Notes under the pieces: model-generated
What the model saw: only the letters and a program-made list of their open reading frames with translations
Told to the model about the DNA's origin: nothing
Databases searched by the model: none
Assembly (NCBI GenBank): GCA_963840445.1
Contig: CAWIZC010000018.1
Location: 124,001 to 188,000 of the forward strand
DNA: 64,000 nucleotides
Origin: AWTP1-13 sp963840445
Lineage (GTDB): Bacteria; Pseudomonadota; Alphaproteobacteria; Rhizobiales; Hyphomicrobiaceae
Direction of reading: 5' to 3'
Shown here: piece after piece, positions 27,385-35,570 of the stretch
Numbering within the stretch: the stretch's first letter is position 1
Layout: every line of letters starts with the position of its first letter
Program-made: the position numbers and the translations under genes

Positions 27385-28383
27385 CTATCCGGCAAGCCGG
27401 CGCAGGCGCTGGGCCCGCTCGGCGTTGACCGAGCCTTCTGGCGCACGTCCGTGTACGATCTCGCCGACCTGCGCCACCGTTTCCAGCGCCTGGCCCTCGA
27501 TGGCCGGCGGCGTCAGCCCACCGATGTGCGGCGTCGCCAGCACGTCGGCCCGCCTGGCGAGGTGGGGCGAAGGCATCTGGTCCGGCGCACGGCCGACGTC
27601 CAGCGCCGCCCCGGCGATGCGCTTCTCGTTCAGCGCCGATTCGAGAGCCGCCTCGTCGACCAGATTGCCGCGCGAAAGATTGACCAGATAAGCATGTGGC
27701 TGCATCAGCGCCAGTTGTGCTTTGCCGATCAGGTTCTCCGTCTCGTCGGTCGCCACCGCTAGCGGCAGCACGAAGTCCGCGCGCCGCAGCAGATCATCCA
27801 TTGCCACCTGCTCGATGTGCGCCTGGTCGACGCTGACGTAAGGATCACTAACCAGCACCTTCATTCCGAATGCTCGCGCCAGCTCGGCCACGCGCCGGCC
27901 CAGGAAGCCGTAGCCGATGATGCCGACCGTCGATCCCGCCAATTGCCGGCCCATGCCGATATCGACCGAGCCGCCGGATTTGCTCGCCGCATCGACCTTG
28001 GAGACGCCGCGCGCCACGTCGATCATCAGCCCGATCGCCAGTTCGCTCACGGCCGCCACCCAGCTACGGCTCGCTTTGGTCACCAGCACGCCGTGAGTGC
28101 TCGCCGCATCCACGTCGATGTTGCGGATGTCCATTGCCACCCGTGAGACCGACACCAGCTCCGGTAGCGCTGCGAACAGCTCGCCCGGACAGGCCGTCGC
28201 GCGATCGGCAACGATGATCTGGCAGGATCGCGCCGCCTCGATCAGCGCGGCTGGTTGGAGCGGCTCGCTGCCTTCGTGCAGCAGCACTTCCCCCAGGGCC
28301 TGAAGGCCCGACAGCGCGCGCCCACCGTAGTACAAACCCCGCGCCTCGGGGGTATGCGTCAGCAAGATGCGCGGAGCGGCCAT
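27385..28383 (-). CDS. D-2-hydroxyacid dehydrogenase family protein
   Basis: 332 residues with the D-specific 2-hydroxyacid dehydrogenase fold. The NAD-binding motif is GSTVGIIGYGFLGRRVAELA. The catalytic Arg is in NLSRGNLVDEAAL and the catalytic His in ATPHIGGLTPPAIEG. Family members reduce 2-oxoacids (phosphoglycerate, glyoxylate, hydroxypyruvate). It lies 80 bases upstream of the amidohydrolase on the minus strand, so the two are likely co-transcribed, and it is divergent from an SDR gene. Confidence 0.9.
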   Translation of the reverse strand: MAAPRILLTHTPEARGLYYGGRALSGLQALGEVLLHEGSEPLQPAALIEAARSCQIIVADRATACPGELFAALPELVSVSRVAMDIRNIDVDAASTHGVLVTKASRSWVAAVSELAIGLMIDVARGVSKVDAASKSGGSVDIGMGRQLAGSTVGIIGYGFLGRRVAELARAFGMKVLVSDPYVSVDQAHIEQVAMDDLLRRADFVLPLAVATDETENLIGKAQLALMQPHAYLVNLSRGNLVDEAALESALNEKRIAGAALDVGRAPDQMPSPHLARRADVLATPHIGGLTPPAIEGQALETVAQVGEIVHGRAPEGSVNAERAQRLRRLAG

Positions 28384-28589
28384 TGCGGATGATCTTCTGT
28401 TGTGGGCTTGGTCGTACGGCGACGACGGGTCGAGAACGGCTAGCGGTGGCGATCCACCCTGTCAATTGGTCGATTGCCGGCCCATATCCCCGCTTCGCAC
28501 ACCGCCGGTATCCAACAAGTGCACTGCTGGATTGACCGCGCCGCCGATTGGCCGCTCAATCGCCGCCAAGGAAGCAGGAGGGAATGCCG

Positions 28590-29402
28590 ATGACCGAACG
28601 CATGCTCGAGGGCCAGGTGGCGCTGGTAACGGGCGCCGGCCGCGGCCTGGGGCGCGCCTTCGCCGAGCGGCTTGCCGCACTCGGCTGCCACGTCGCCGTC
28701 CATGGCATGCGCGAGCACGGGCCCTCGGAGTACGGCGGTACGCAAACCCTTACCGACGTGGCCCGCGCCATCGCCGAGACGCACGGCGTGCGCACCACGC
28801 GCATCCTGGGCGACCTCACGCGCATGGACGACGTCGAGCGCGTCGTAGGCACCGCCTCGAGCGAACTCGGCCCTGTAGACATCCTGGTGCACAACGCCGG
28901 CGGCGATATCGCCGCTGCCGGCGGCAAGCCCGATCCCAACGACGTCGTGCACATCAAGGAGGAGGACGTGCGCGCGGTCATCGACCGCAACCTCTTCAGC
29001 ACCATCTTCGTCTGCCAGCAGGTGGCGCGCGGCATGATGCAGCGCCGGCGCGGCCGCATCATAGCGATCGGCTCGGTGGCCGCCTTCAAGGGCCGCACCA
29101 ACGGCTCGATCTACGCGACGGCCAAGGCTGGCGCTACGCACTTCATGCGCTGCCTGGCCGATCAGATGCGGCCCTACGACGTCACCGTCAACACCATCGC
29201 GCCGGGCGATACCCGCACCGAGCGGTTCGTCGCCACCCGCTCGGTCGACCCAGCGCGCATGGCCGAGGCCGGCACGCTCGACCGCATCGCCACGGTCGAC
29301 GAGGTGGCTCGCGTCGTCGAATTCTTCGCGGGCCCACTTGGCGCATTCGTGTCCGGCCAGGTCGTGCGCGTGGACGGCGCCGGCCAGGCCTGGCCCGCAT
29401 AA
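28590..29402 (+). CDS. SDR family NAD(P)-dependent oxidoreductase
   Basis: About 270 residues. The ATG at 28590 has GGAGGG 7 bases upstream; the ATG at 28584 is too close to it. Motifs are LVTGAGRGLGRAF (cofactor binding), HNAGGDI, the catalytic Ser in IAIGSVAAFKG, and Tyr-Lys in SIYATAKAGA. The C-terminus VSGQVVRVDGAGQAWPA is typical of classical short-chain dehydrogenases (FabG-like). It is divergent from the hydroxyacid dehydrogenase gene and may act in the same catabolic route. That link is inferred. Confidence 0.92.
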   Translation: MTERMLEGQVALVTGAGRGLGRAFAERLAALGCHVAVHGMREHGPSEYGGTQTLTDVARAIAETHGVRTTRILGDLTRMDDVERVVGTASSELGPVDILVHNAGGDIAAAGGKPDPNDVVHIKEEDVRAVIDRNLFSTIFVCQQVARGMMQRRRGRIIAIGSVAAFKGRTNGSIYATAKAGATHFMRCLADQMRPYDVTVNTIAPGDTRTERFVATRSVDPARMAEAGTLDRIATVDEVARVVEFFAGPLGAFVSGQVVRVDGAGQAWPA

Positions 29403-29567
29403 AGCCCCGTCGAATTTCAGGTACTTTCGTCGCTTACCATATGCAATCCGCGTCGGTCCCGGCTCACCATGGAACGCATCGGGAGTTCACGGGTTCTCAA
29501 GCGTAAGCTTCGGCAAGGCGGCACCTGAAGCCGCACTGGGCTGCCACAACCAATGCAAGCGCCATAG

Positions 29568-30734
29568 ATGAGCCAACCGCCGGAAACAGCAACGCCCATC
29601 GCCGATCGAGCGCGCCGGTTTGCGCCGGTGGTGTGGCTGATCGGCAAGGTACAGAGCGGCAAGAGCTCGATTGTGCGCGCGCTCACGCAGAGCACCGAAG
29701 CCGAGGTGGGCTCGGGCTTTCGCGCCTGCACCCGGATGGCGCGCGTGTTCGACTTTCCACAGGATGCGCCGATCATCCGCTTCCTCGACACCAGGGGCCT
29801 CGGAGAGGTCGCCTACGACCCGGCGGAGGACATCGCCTTCTGCGAAGGCCGCTCGCACCTGATCCTCGCGGTCGTCAAGGCCATGGACCAGCAGCAGCAG
29901 GTGGTGCTGAACGTCATCGCCGCGGCGCGGCGCGCGCATCCGGACTGGCCCGTCGTGGTGGCACAGACGACCCTGCACGAAGGCTATCCCGCGGGCGCCG
30001 GTCATATGCTGCCCTACCCATTCGCCGACGACGCCCTTGGCACGGATCTGCCGCCGACGCTGCTGCAAGCGCTTGCCTACCAGCGCACGCTGTTCAGCTC
30101 CTTGCCCGGGCGCGGTGGCGTCAGCTTCGCGCCGATCGACTTCACTCATGCCGGCGATGGCTTCGATCCCTCCGATTACGGCCGGGAGGCCTTGATCGCT
30201 GCACTGATCGCGGCGGCCCCACTGACGGTGGCCGCGGCGCTGGCCGAGCTGCCGCAATCCTCCGATGCACAGCGCAAGTCCGACGCGCACGTCCTGGGTT
30301 ATGCCGTGGCGGCAGGCGCAGGCGACGCCCTGCCCCTGGCCGGCGCTGTGCTGGTGCCGGCCGTGCAGGCGGCAATGCTGCATCAGCTGGCCCGGCTGCA
30401 TGGCCTGCAGTGGCAGACGCGCGATTACGCCGAGTTCGCAGGCGCACTCGGTGCGGGCACGCTGATACGCACGGCCTCGACGTTCGGCATCCGCCAGCTG
30501 GTCAAGCTGATCCCCGTCTACGGCCAGACCGCCGGAGCCGCAGCGGCGGCGGCGGCCAGCTTCGCCGCCACTTACGCTCTAGGCAAGGCTGCGAGCTTCT
30601 ACCTCGCGAGACGCCGGCAGGGTGTGACTACGGCCGAGGTCTCAGCGGTCTACCGCGAGGCGCTGCGGGATGCATTCCGCAAGGCCAAGGAGCGCGACAT
30701 CGGCGGCACCGAGACGGGAGCCAAGGCATCGTGA
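29568..30734 (+). CDS. Membrane-associated GTPase with C-terminal DUF697-like region (first of a pair)
   Basis: 388 residues. The P-loop is LIGKVQSGKSSIV (residues about 25-37) and the G3 switch is FLDTRGLGEV (DxxG). The usual NKxD is replaced by VVVAQTTLHEG. From about residue 240 the protein is rich in Ala/Gly hydrophobic helices (LPLAGAVLVPAVQAAML; RQLVKLIPVYGQTAGAAAAA), like the DUF697 segment of YcjF-type proteins. It overlaps the next GTPase by four bases (GTGA), so the two are translationally coupled and may form a heteromeric membrane GTPase. Function unknown. Confidence 0.82.
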   Translation: MSQPPETATPIADRARRFAPVVWLIGKVQSGKSSIVRALTQSTEAEVGSGFRACTRMARVFDFPQDAPIIRFLDTRGLGEVAYDPAEDIAFCEGRSHLILAVVKAMDQQQQVVLNVIAAARRAHPDWPVVVAQTTLHEGYPAGAGHMLPYPFADDALGTDLPPTLLQALAYQRTLFSSLPGRGGVSFAPIDFTHAGDGFDPSDYGREALIAALIAAAPLTVAAALAELPQSSDAQRKSDAHVLGYAVAAGAGDALPLAGAVLVPAVQAAMLHQLARLHGLQWQTRDYAEFAGALGAGTLIRTASTFGIRQLVKLIPVYGQTAGAAAAAAASFAATYALGKAASFYLARRRQGVTTAEVSAVYREALRDAFRKAKERDIGGTETGAKAS

Positions 30735-32269
30735 GCGCACGCAAGAAATCCATCGGCATCCCGCGCGCCGTGCTGATGGCGGTGGCGCTGATCCTGCCGG
30801 CCGCCAGTCTCATTCCGCTGGGCTCGCTGTGGCTGTGGCAGAACGGCCTGATCCTCTACTGGGCGCTTTTCAGCTGTGTGGTCGTATCCGGCATCTACTA
30901 CCTGGAGCGCCGCCTGCTCGCACCGCCCGCCGCTTTGCCCGCTCTGGAAGACGACACCTCGCCGGCCGACCCGCGCTGGTCTCCGCGCCAGGATGAGGCG
31001 TGGGCCGACGTCAAGGCGTTGGCCGCCGACGTCAAGGCCGATCGCCTGTCGAGCCGCGACGCCGTCGTCAATCTGGGGCTGGAAACCATCGAGGTAGTGG
31101 CCAAGCGCCTGCATCCCGAGCGCGCCGACCCGCTGCTGCAATTCACGGTGCCGGAAGCGCTGGCCGTCATCGAGCAGGCCAGCGCCGGCCTGCGCGACTT
31201 CGTCTCCGGCAGCTTCCCTCTCGGCGACCGCGTCACCGTCGCCCAACTGATGTGGCTCTACCGCTGGCGGGGCGTCCTCGGCATGGTGGAGAAGGGCTAC
31301 GATTTGTGGCGCATCGTGCGCATGCTCAATCCAGTGTCCGCCGCCACCCAGGAGCTGCGCGAGCGCTTCACCCGCCAGATCTACGACGCCGGCCGCGAGC
31401 ACCTTGCGCGGCGCCTGGCGCGCGCATTCGTGCGCGAGGTGGGGCGCGCGGCGATCGATCTGTACGGCGGCAACCTGCGCATCTCAGCAGACCGCCTGGG
31501 TACGCACGCTTCGGCGGCGACCCGGCGCGACATAGCCTCCCTCGACGAGCGCGGCAATGAACCGATCCGTATTCTGGTTGCGGGCCAAGGCGGCGCTGGC
31601 AAGTCGAGCCTGGTGAACGCGCTCGCCAACGCCGTCGAGGCAGCAGTCAACACCGTGCCCACCACGGCGGCATTCACCGCCTACACGCTGACGCACGAGG
31701 GGCTACCGGCTGCCTTGCTGATCGACAGCCCAGGGCTGGCGGGACCGGACAACATCGCCGCCCTGGTCGAGGCGGCCGACGACTGCGACATGGTGCTGTG
31801 GGTAGCCTCGGCCGTGCAAGCGGCGCGCGAGAGCGATCGCTCGGCAATGCAAGCCATTCGTGCCCATTTCAGGGCCATGCAGCATCGCCGGCAACCACCC
31901 ATGCTGCTGGTGCTCACCCAGATCGATCGCCTTCGCCCGTTCGGCGAGTGGGACCCGCCCTATGATCTGGGCTCTCCCACGCGCAGCAAGGCGGTTTCGA
32001 TCCGCGCCGCCATCGAGGCGGCCGCAGCCGAACTCGACTTCGCAGCGGACGATATCGTGCCGGTCCGCATCGACTTGGCGGTGGCGCCCTATAACGTCGA
32101 TACGCTGTGGGCCAAGATCATCGAGCTGGCGCCGGACGCGCAGCGCGCTCGATTGCTGCGCTCTCTGAGCGATATCAAGAGTGCTGCGGGTTGGGGGACC
32201 ATCTGGTCGCAAGCCGTCAATGCGGGCCGCGTCATCCGCGGCACCTTCCTCAGCCGGAGCCCCAACTGA
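30731..32269 (+). CDS. Membrane-anchored GTPase, Era-like (second of a pair)
   Basis: About 512 residues with a GTG start inside the stop of the previous gene. Two N-terminal membrane helices (about residues 11-31 and 36-55) are followed by a helical region to about 270. The GTPase domain follows: VAGQGGAGKSSLVNAL (P-loop), IDSPGLAG (G3) and LVLTQIDRLRP (G4, TQID for NKxD). The layout resembles dynamin-like or Era-like stress GTPases of the YcjX/YcjF and YeeP kind. Close coupling to a second GTPase and to an AI-2E family transporter one base downstream suggests a membrane-remodelling or stress role. Confidence 0.82.
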   Translation: MSARKKSIGIPRAVLMAVALILPAASLIPLGSLWLWQNGLILYWALFSCVVVSGIYYLERRLLAPPAALPALEDDTSPADPRWSPRQDEAWADVKALAADVKADRLSSRDAVVNLGLETIEVVAKRLHPERADPLLQFTVPEALAVIEQASAGLRDFVSGSFPLGDRVTVAQLMWLYRWRGVLGMVEKGYDLWRIVRMLNPVSAATQELRERFTRQIYDAGREHLARRLARAFVREVGRAAIDLYGGNLRISADRLGTHASAATRRDIASLDERGNEPIRILVAGQGGAGKSSLVNALANAVEAAVNTVPTTAAFTAYTLTHEGLPAALLIDSPGLAGPDNIAALVEAADDCDMVLWVASAVQAARESDRSAMQAIRAHFRAMQHRRQPPMLLVLTQIDRLRPFGEWDPPYDLGSPTRSKAVSIRAAIEAAAAELDFAADDIVPVRIDLAVAPYNVDTLWAKIIELAPDAQRARLLRSLSDIKSAAGWGTIWSQAVNAGRVIRGTFLSRSPN

Positions 32270-32270
32270 C

Positions 32271-33456
32271 ATGACACAGTCCAATAAAGTCGCGGCGGAC
32301 CCGACGTCCGCGCAATCCCGGGAGGAAGCGAGAGCCCAGCGAGCCCGCGCCGACCACGAGGCACGCGAGACGGACGCTGCCAAGACCAACGACAGGAGCG
32401 GTGCGACGGCGCCGCCGGCCGATTCCTGGCTGCGCATGAGCCAGATTGCCGTCATCGGGCTGTTCGTGATCGCGCTGCTGTGGGCGGCTTATGTGGCCCA
32501 GCCCGTGGTCGTGCCGGTGGTGCTGGCGTGGACCATCGCCACCATCGTGCTCCCGATCGTGCGCTGGATGCAGGACCACAGCATCCCGCGTCCCCTGGCC
32601 GTCGTGATTGTCACGCTAACTCTGTTAGCCGTGATCGTCACGCTCCTCGCCGTCCTCTCCACCCCGGTCGCCTACTGGCTCGGCCGCGCGTCGGAGCTCG
32701 GCGCGCTCATGCAGCAGAAGCTGCAGATGATGACCCAGCCGCTCGCCATGCTGGACGAGGTCAGGAAGGCGCTGAACGCTATCACCGTCGGCGGCGAAGG
32801 CGGCATCAAGGTCGAAACGCAATCCGGCACGCTGGTGACGACCATCGTCGGCGTGCTCACCCCGGCGGTCAGCCAGTTCGTTCTCTTCATGGGCGCCCTG
32901 ATCTTCTACCTCGTCTACCAGAAGCGCATCCGCACCACGGCAGTGTTCTTCGTACATGACCGCGAAGCCAAGCTGACCACGCTGCGCACGCTTGAGCGAC
33001 ATCGACAGCAACATGACGATCTATTTCGGCACGTTTACAGTGGTGAACTTCTGCCTCGGCATGGTGACGGTGCTGCTCACTTGGCTGGTTGGCCTGCCCA
33101 ATCCACTGTTGTGGGGTGTGCTGGCAGCCATGCTCAACTATGTGCCCTATATCGGCCCGGCCATCGTCGCCGGCACGCTCGGTGTGGTCGGGCTGCTCAC
33201 CTTCCCGACGCTGGCGGAAGCGACTGTCGCCCCACTCGTCTACATCGCCATGGTCACGATCGAGGGCCACTTCGTGACGCCGATGGTGATTGGCCGCCAG
33301 CTGACCCTCAATCCGTTCGCCGTATTCCTCGCCATCGCCTTTTGCACCTGGCTGTGGGGCCCGATCGGGGCCTTCCTGGCGGTGCCCCTGCTGATGGCTT
33401 TAACCGTGGCGTTGGCTAACGCCTTCGGCGAGGAAAAACCGTCTCTCCCGGAGTGA
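32271..33456 (+). CDS. AI-2E family transporter (PerM/TqsA/YdiK type), frameshifted as read
   Basis: About 394 residues once an extra base near 32992 (GCACGCTTGAGC) is skipped. Residues 1-60 are charged and cytoplasmic. Then come helix pairs with WAAYVAQPVVVPVVLAWTIA and PRPLAVVIVTLTLLA, and, after the break, the family core AAMLNYVPYIGPAIVAG and IEGHFVTPMVIGRQLTLNPF. The family includes exporters of quorum signals and Na+/H+ antiporters. The start codon is 1 base after the second GTPase stop, so it belongs to that operon. Sequence conservation on both sides indicates an indel error or very recent mutation. Confidence 0.85.
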
Positions 33457-33478
33457 ACCAATGCCCTAGGGGCGCGTT
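33454..33478 (+). promoter_or_regulatory. Possible ECF (EcfG-like) promoter upstream of the DUF883 gene
   Basis: TGAAC-N16-CGTT, one mismatch from the alphaproteobacterial general-stress consensus GGAAC-N16/17-CGTT, ending 38 bases before the DUF883 start. DUF883 genes are often stress-induced. The first box overlaps the preceding stop codon. Confidence 0.3.
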
Positions 33479-33516
33479 ATCCCCTTGAACAGCTTTGGCT
33501 TCACAAGGAGTGGATC

Positions 33517-33819
33517 ATGCCACAGAGCACGCAGTACAGCGGCCGCGAGCGCACCAGCGCGGACATCAAGGACAAGGCCACCGAGCAGTTCGAGAGAATG
33601 GCGGACAAGGCCACTGACCAGTTCAACAAGGTAGCCGACCAGGTGGAAGGCGTTGCGAGCCGCGTTGCCGACCAGGGCCGGGAGGCGGGCGAGCGTGTGC
33701 AGGAAGTGGCCGGCAACTTGAAAGGCGCCGTCGACAAGTCGGTAAAGGATCAGCCGATGGCCACGCTGGCCATGGCAGCCGCTGTCGGCTTCGTGCTCGG
33801 GGCGTTGTGGAAGTCCTGA
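33517..33819 (+). CDS. DUF883 (ElaB/YqjD-like) family protein
   Basis: 100 residues. The body is one long amphipathic helix with repeated Asp-Lys-Ala-Thr heptads (DKATEQFERMADKATDQFNK). The C-terminus is DQPMATLAMAAAVGFVLGALWKS, a tail anchor with the glycine-zipper seen in ElaB/YqjD proteins, which bind ribosomes or the inner membrane in stationary phase. CAAGGAG precedes the ATG. The gene after it encodes a YqjE-like holin-type protein, as in the enterobacterial yqjCDE arrangement, which supports the assignment. Confidence 0.82.
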   Translation: MPQSTQYSGRERTSADIKDKATEQFERMADKATDQFNKVADQVEGVASRVADQGREAGERVQEVAGNLKGAVDKSVKDQPMATLAMAAAVGFVLGALWKS

Positions 33820-33853
33820 GGCCTACCTCCAACTTCGAACGGGCAGGTGAGCC

Positions 33854-34411
33854 GTGTTCCGAGGCCTGATCAGTGATGCCAAGGCAGCAGCGGGCGCCGT
33901 CATCGTCAAGTACGTGGCGCGCGCCTCGGTTGCCATTCCTTTTCTGATCGCCGCCGGTTTTGCGACCGCAGCCCTCACGGTCATGCTGGTGGACCGCTAC
34001 GGCGCTCAGGTGGCCTACCTGCTGCTCGCCGGCGGCTTCACGGTGATCGGCGCGGTCGCGGCCTTGGTCGTCACCGTCAGGGAGCAGGAGGACGTAGTGA
34101 GCGAGGCGGAGGCCGTGGCCGCCGACACGCCCGAGGTCGCCAAAGAGGTGGCGATGCAGGCGCCACTTGCCTTGCTCAGCGCCCTGCTGGCGAGCCCGAT
34201 GGGTCCGACGTCAGCGCTGGGGATTGCGCGCCTGCTCGGGCGCAACCTGCCGCTAGTGCTGCTGCTGGTGATCGCTGGCTTCCTGCTATGGCCCCATGAG
34301 CCCGCCGCCGAAGGCGAAGCAGAATCGACGGAGCGCAAGCCTCCCGCCAACAAACCAACCGGTCCCAGACCGAACGGCGCCTACACGGATGGCGGCGAGG
34401 CGCACGCGTGA
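33854..34411 (+). CDS. Holin-like (YqjE-type) membrane protein
   Basis: 185 residues from a GTG start with AGGTGAG upstream. Two hydrophobic helices (VAIPFLIAAGFATAALTVML; AYLLLAGGFTVIGAVAALVV) precede a charged linker. A further hydrophobic region near residues 140-152 (LPLVLLLVIAGFLLW) is followed by a Lys/Pro-rich tail. The position after a DUF883 gene and the helix layout suggest the YqjE/phage-holin III class that acts with ElaB/YqjD-type proteins in the inner membrane. No direct functional motif is visible. Confidence 0.65.
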   Translation: MFRGLISDAKAAAGAVIVKYVARASVAIPFLIAAGFATAALTVMLVDRYGAQVAYLLLAGGFTVIGAVAALVVTVREQEDVVSEAEAVAADTPEVAKEVAMQAPLALLSALLASPMGPTSALGIARLLGRNLPLVLLLVIAGFLLWPHEPAAEGEAESTERKPPANKPTGPRPNGAYTDGGEAHA

Positions 34412-34424
34412 AGGAGCCGCTGCG

Positions 34425-34852
34425 ATGGCGCGGATCACCGAGCAGCTTGCCAAGGTGCATAGCTTCAGCGACATCGCGCGGCTGACTGCCAATGCGCTTG
34501 GCTCGCCTGGGCATTCGGGCTGGCATGTCTCAGCGTGCTTCTGTGGGCCCTCGCCGGACCGTACTTCCACTATTCGGAGATCTGGCAGCTCTACATCAAC
34601 ACCGGCACGACGATTGCGACCTTCCTCGTCGTGTTCCTTATCCAGAACACGCAGAACCGCGATGCCCAGGCCATTCATCTCAAACTCGACGAGTTGATCC
34701 GCGCCACGCACGCCGCGCGCAACCGGCTCATCAATCTCGAGAACTGCACCGATGAAGACTTGAAGGAGATGCAGCGAGAGTTCGACCGAATGCGCGATCA
34801 CGTCAACGCCAAGTCGGCCGGCAAGCCCGCAACCCAAGGGGCCGGCAGCTAA
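34425..34852 (+). CDS. Low-affinity iron permease-like membrane protein, frameshifted as read
   Basis: About 142 residues if one missing base near 34508 is restored. The first frame starts MARITEQLAKVHSFSDIARL and the other continues AFGLACLSVLLWALAGPYF, then WQLYINTGTTIATFLVVFL and the family hallmark IQNTQNRDAQAIHLKLDEL. This is the small bacterial 'low-affinity iron permease' family, whose transport role is not well proven. AAGGAG lies upstream of the ATG. It is the last gene of the GTPase/stress cluster and overlaps the convergent response regulator gene by 4 bases. Confidence 0.8.
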
Positions 34853-35205
34853 CGCGCTGCGGCGGCCACCGCGGCCAGCAGACTGGTGCGCGTGAACGGC
34901 TTCTCGAGGAAGCCCACGGGGTTGGCCGATGCGGCCTTGGCGCGGGCGCCGGGATCCAGGTTGGCGGACACGAATAAGCTGCGTATGCCGAACCGCTGCC
35001 AGATCTCCAGGGCCGCGTCTATGCCGTCGCCCTCGCCGATCAGGCGCATATCCATCAGCACGAGATCGGGCCGCACCCGCTCGACCACCTGGACAGCGTC
35101 CGCACGACTGTCAGCCGTCCCAACCACCTGATGCCCGCCCGCCTGCAAATGCGTCAGCAGGTCAAGACGTATGAAGACTTCGTCCTCCACGACGACAACG
35201 TGCAT
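34849..35205 (-). CDS. Single-domain response regulator
   Basis: About 118 residues, all receiver domain: VVVVEDEVFIRLDLL with the acidic pocket, LVLMDMRLIGEGDG with the phospho-acceptor Asp, FVSAN with the switch Ser, and FLEKPF with the invariant Lys. No output domain. Such stand-alone receivers (SdrG/DivK-like) relay phosphate or control kinases. A possible general-stress promoter lies upstream (35398-35422). Start could be 35211 (one residue pair longer). The histidine kinase at 37294-38808 is a possible but unproven partner. Confidence 0.88.
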   Translation of the reverse strand: MHVVVVEDEVFIRLDLLTHLQAGGHQVVGTADSRADAVQVVERVRPDLVLMDMRLIGEGDGIDAALEIWQRFGIRSLFVSANLDPGARAKAASANPVGFLEKPFTRTSLLAAVAAAAR

Positions 35206-35570
35206 GCCCATCCGGCCCGTCCACTCTTCTTGCGGGATTGTTTCCAGATAGTGGTAAATTGCAACCGCTACCTCCCAAGGCGATTGCACAGCGGTGGATA
35301 CGACGGCGGGCCCGGTTTGGCGCGCAAGCCCGGCGGGCCACATAAACGCTCAGCGCGCACCATGATTTTGAAGGGTAAGTAGAACCCCAGCTTGCACAAC
35401 TCTTCGAAGGCTGAGTAGTTCCAGCGGAAATCATGAAAATTACCTGCGACAAAAAAGCTAGGAAAAATATCAAGCAGTCGCAAGCGAGTCGGCGGCGTTC
35501 GCTGACACTCTGGGGAAAAGCGTGCGCACCCGGAACGGCTGGTTCGATCCCGAACACCCCACAAGGGAAA
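35206..35570. other. Intergenic region upstream of the response regulator
   Basis: No gene was seen. It contains a putative EcfG-like promoter reading leftward at 35398-35422 and a lower-GC segment around 35430-35480. Confidence 0.4.
35398..35422 (-). promoter_or_regulatory. Possible ECF (EcfG-like) promoter for the response regulator
   Basis: On the minus strand, GGAAC-N16-AGTT, one mismatch from GGAAC-N16/17-CGTT. The implied leader to the gene start is about 185 bases, which is long. Confidence 0.3.
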
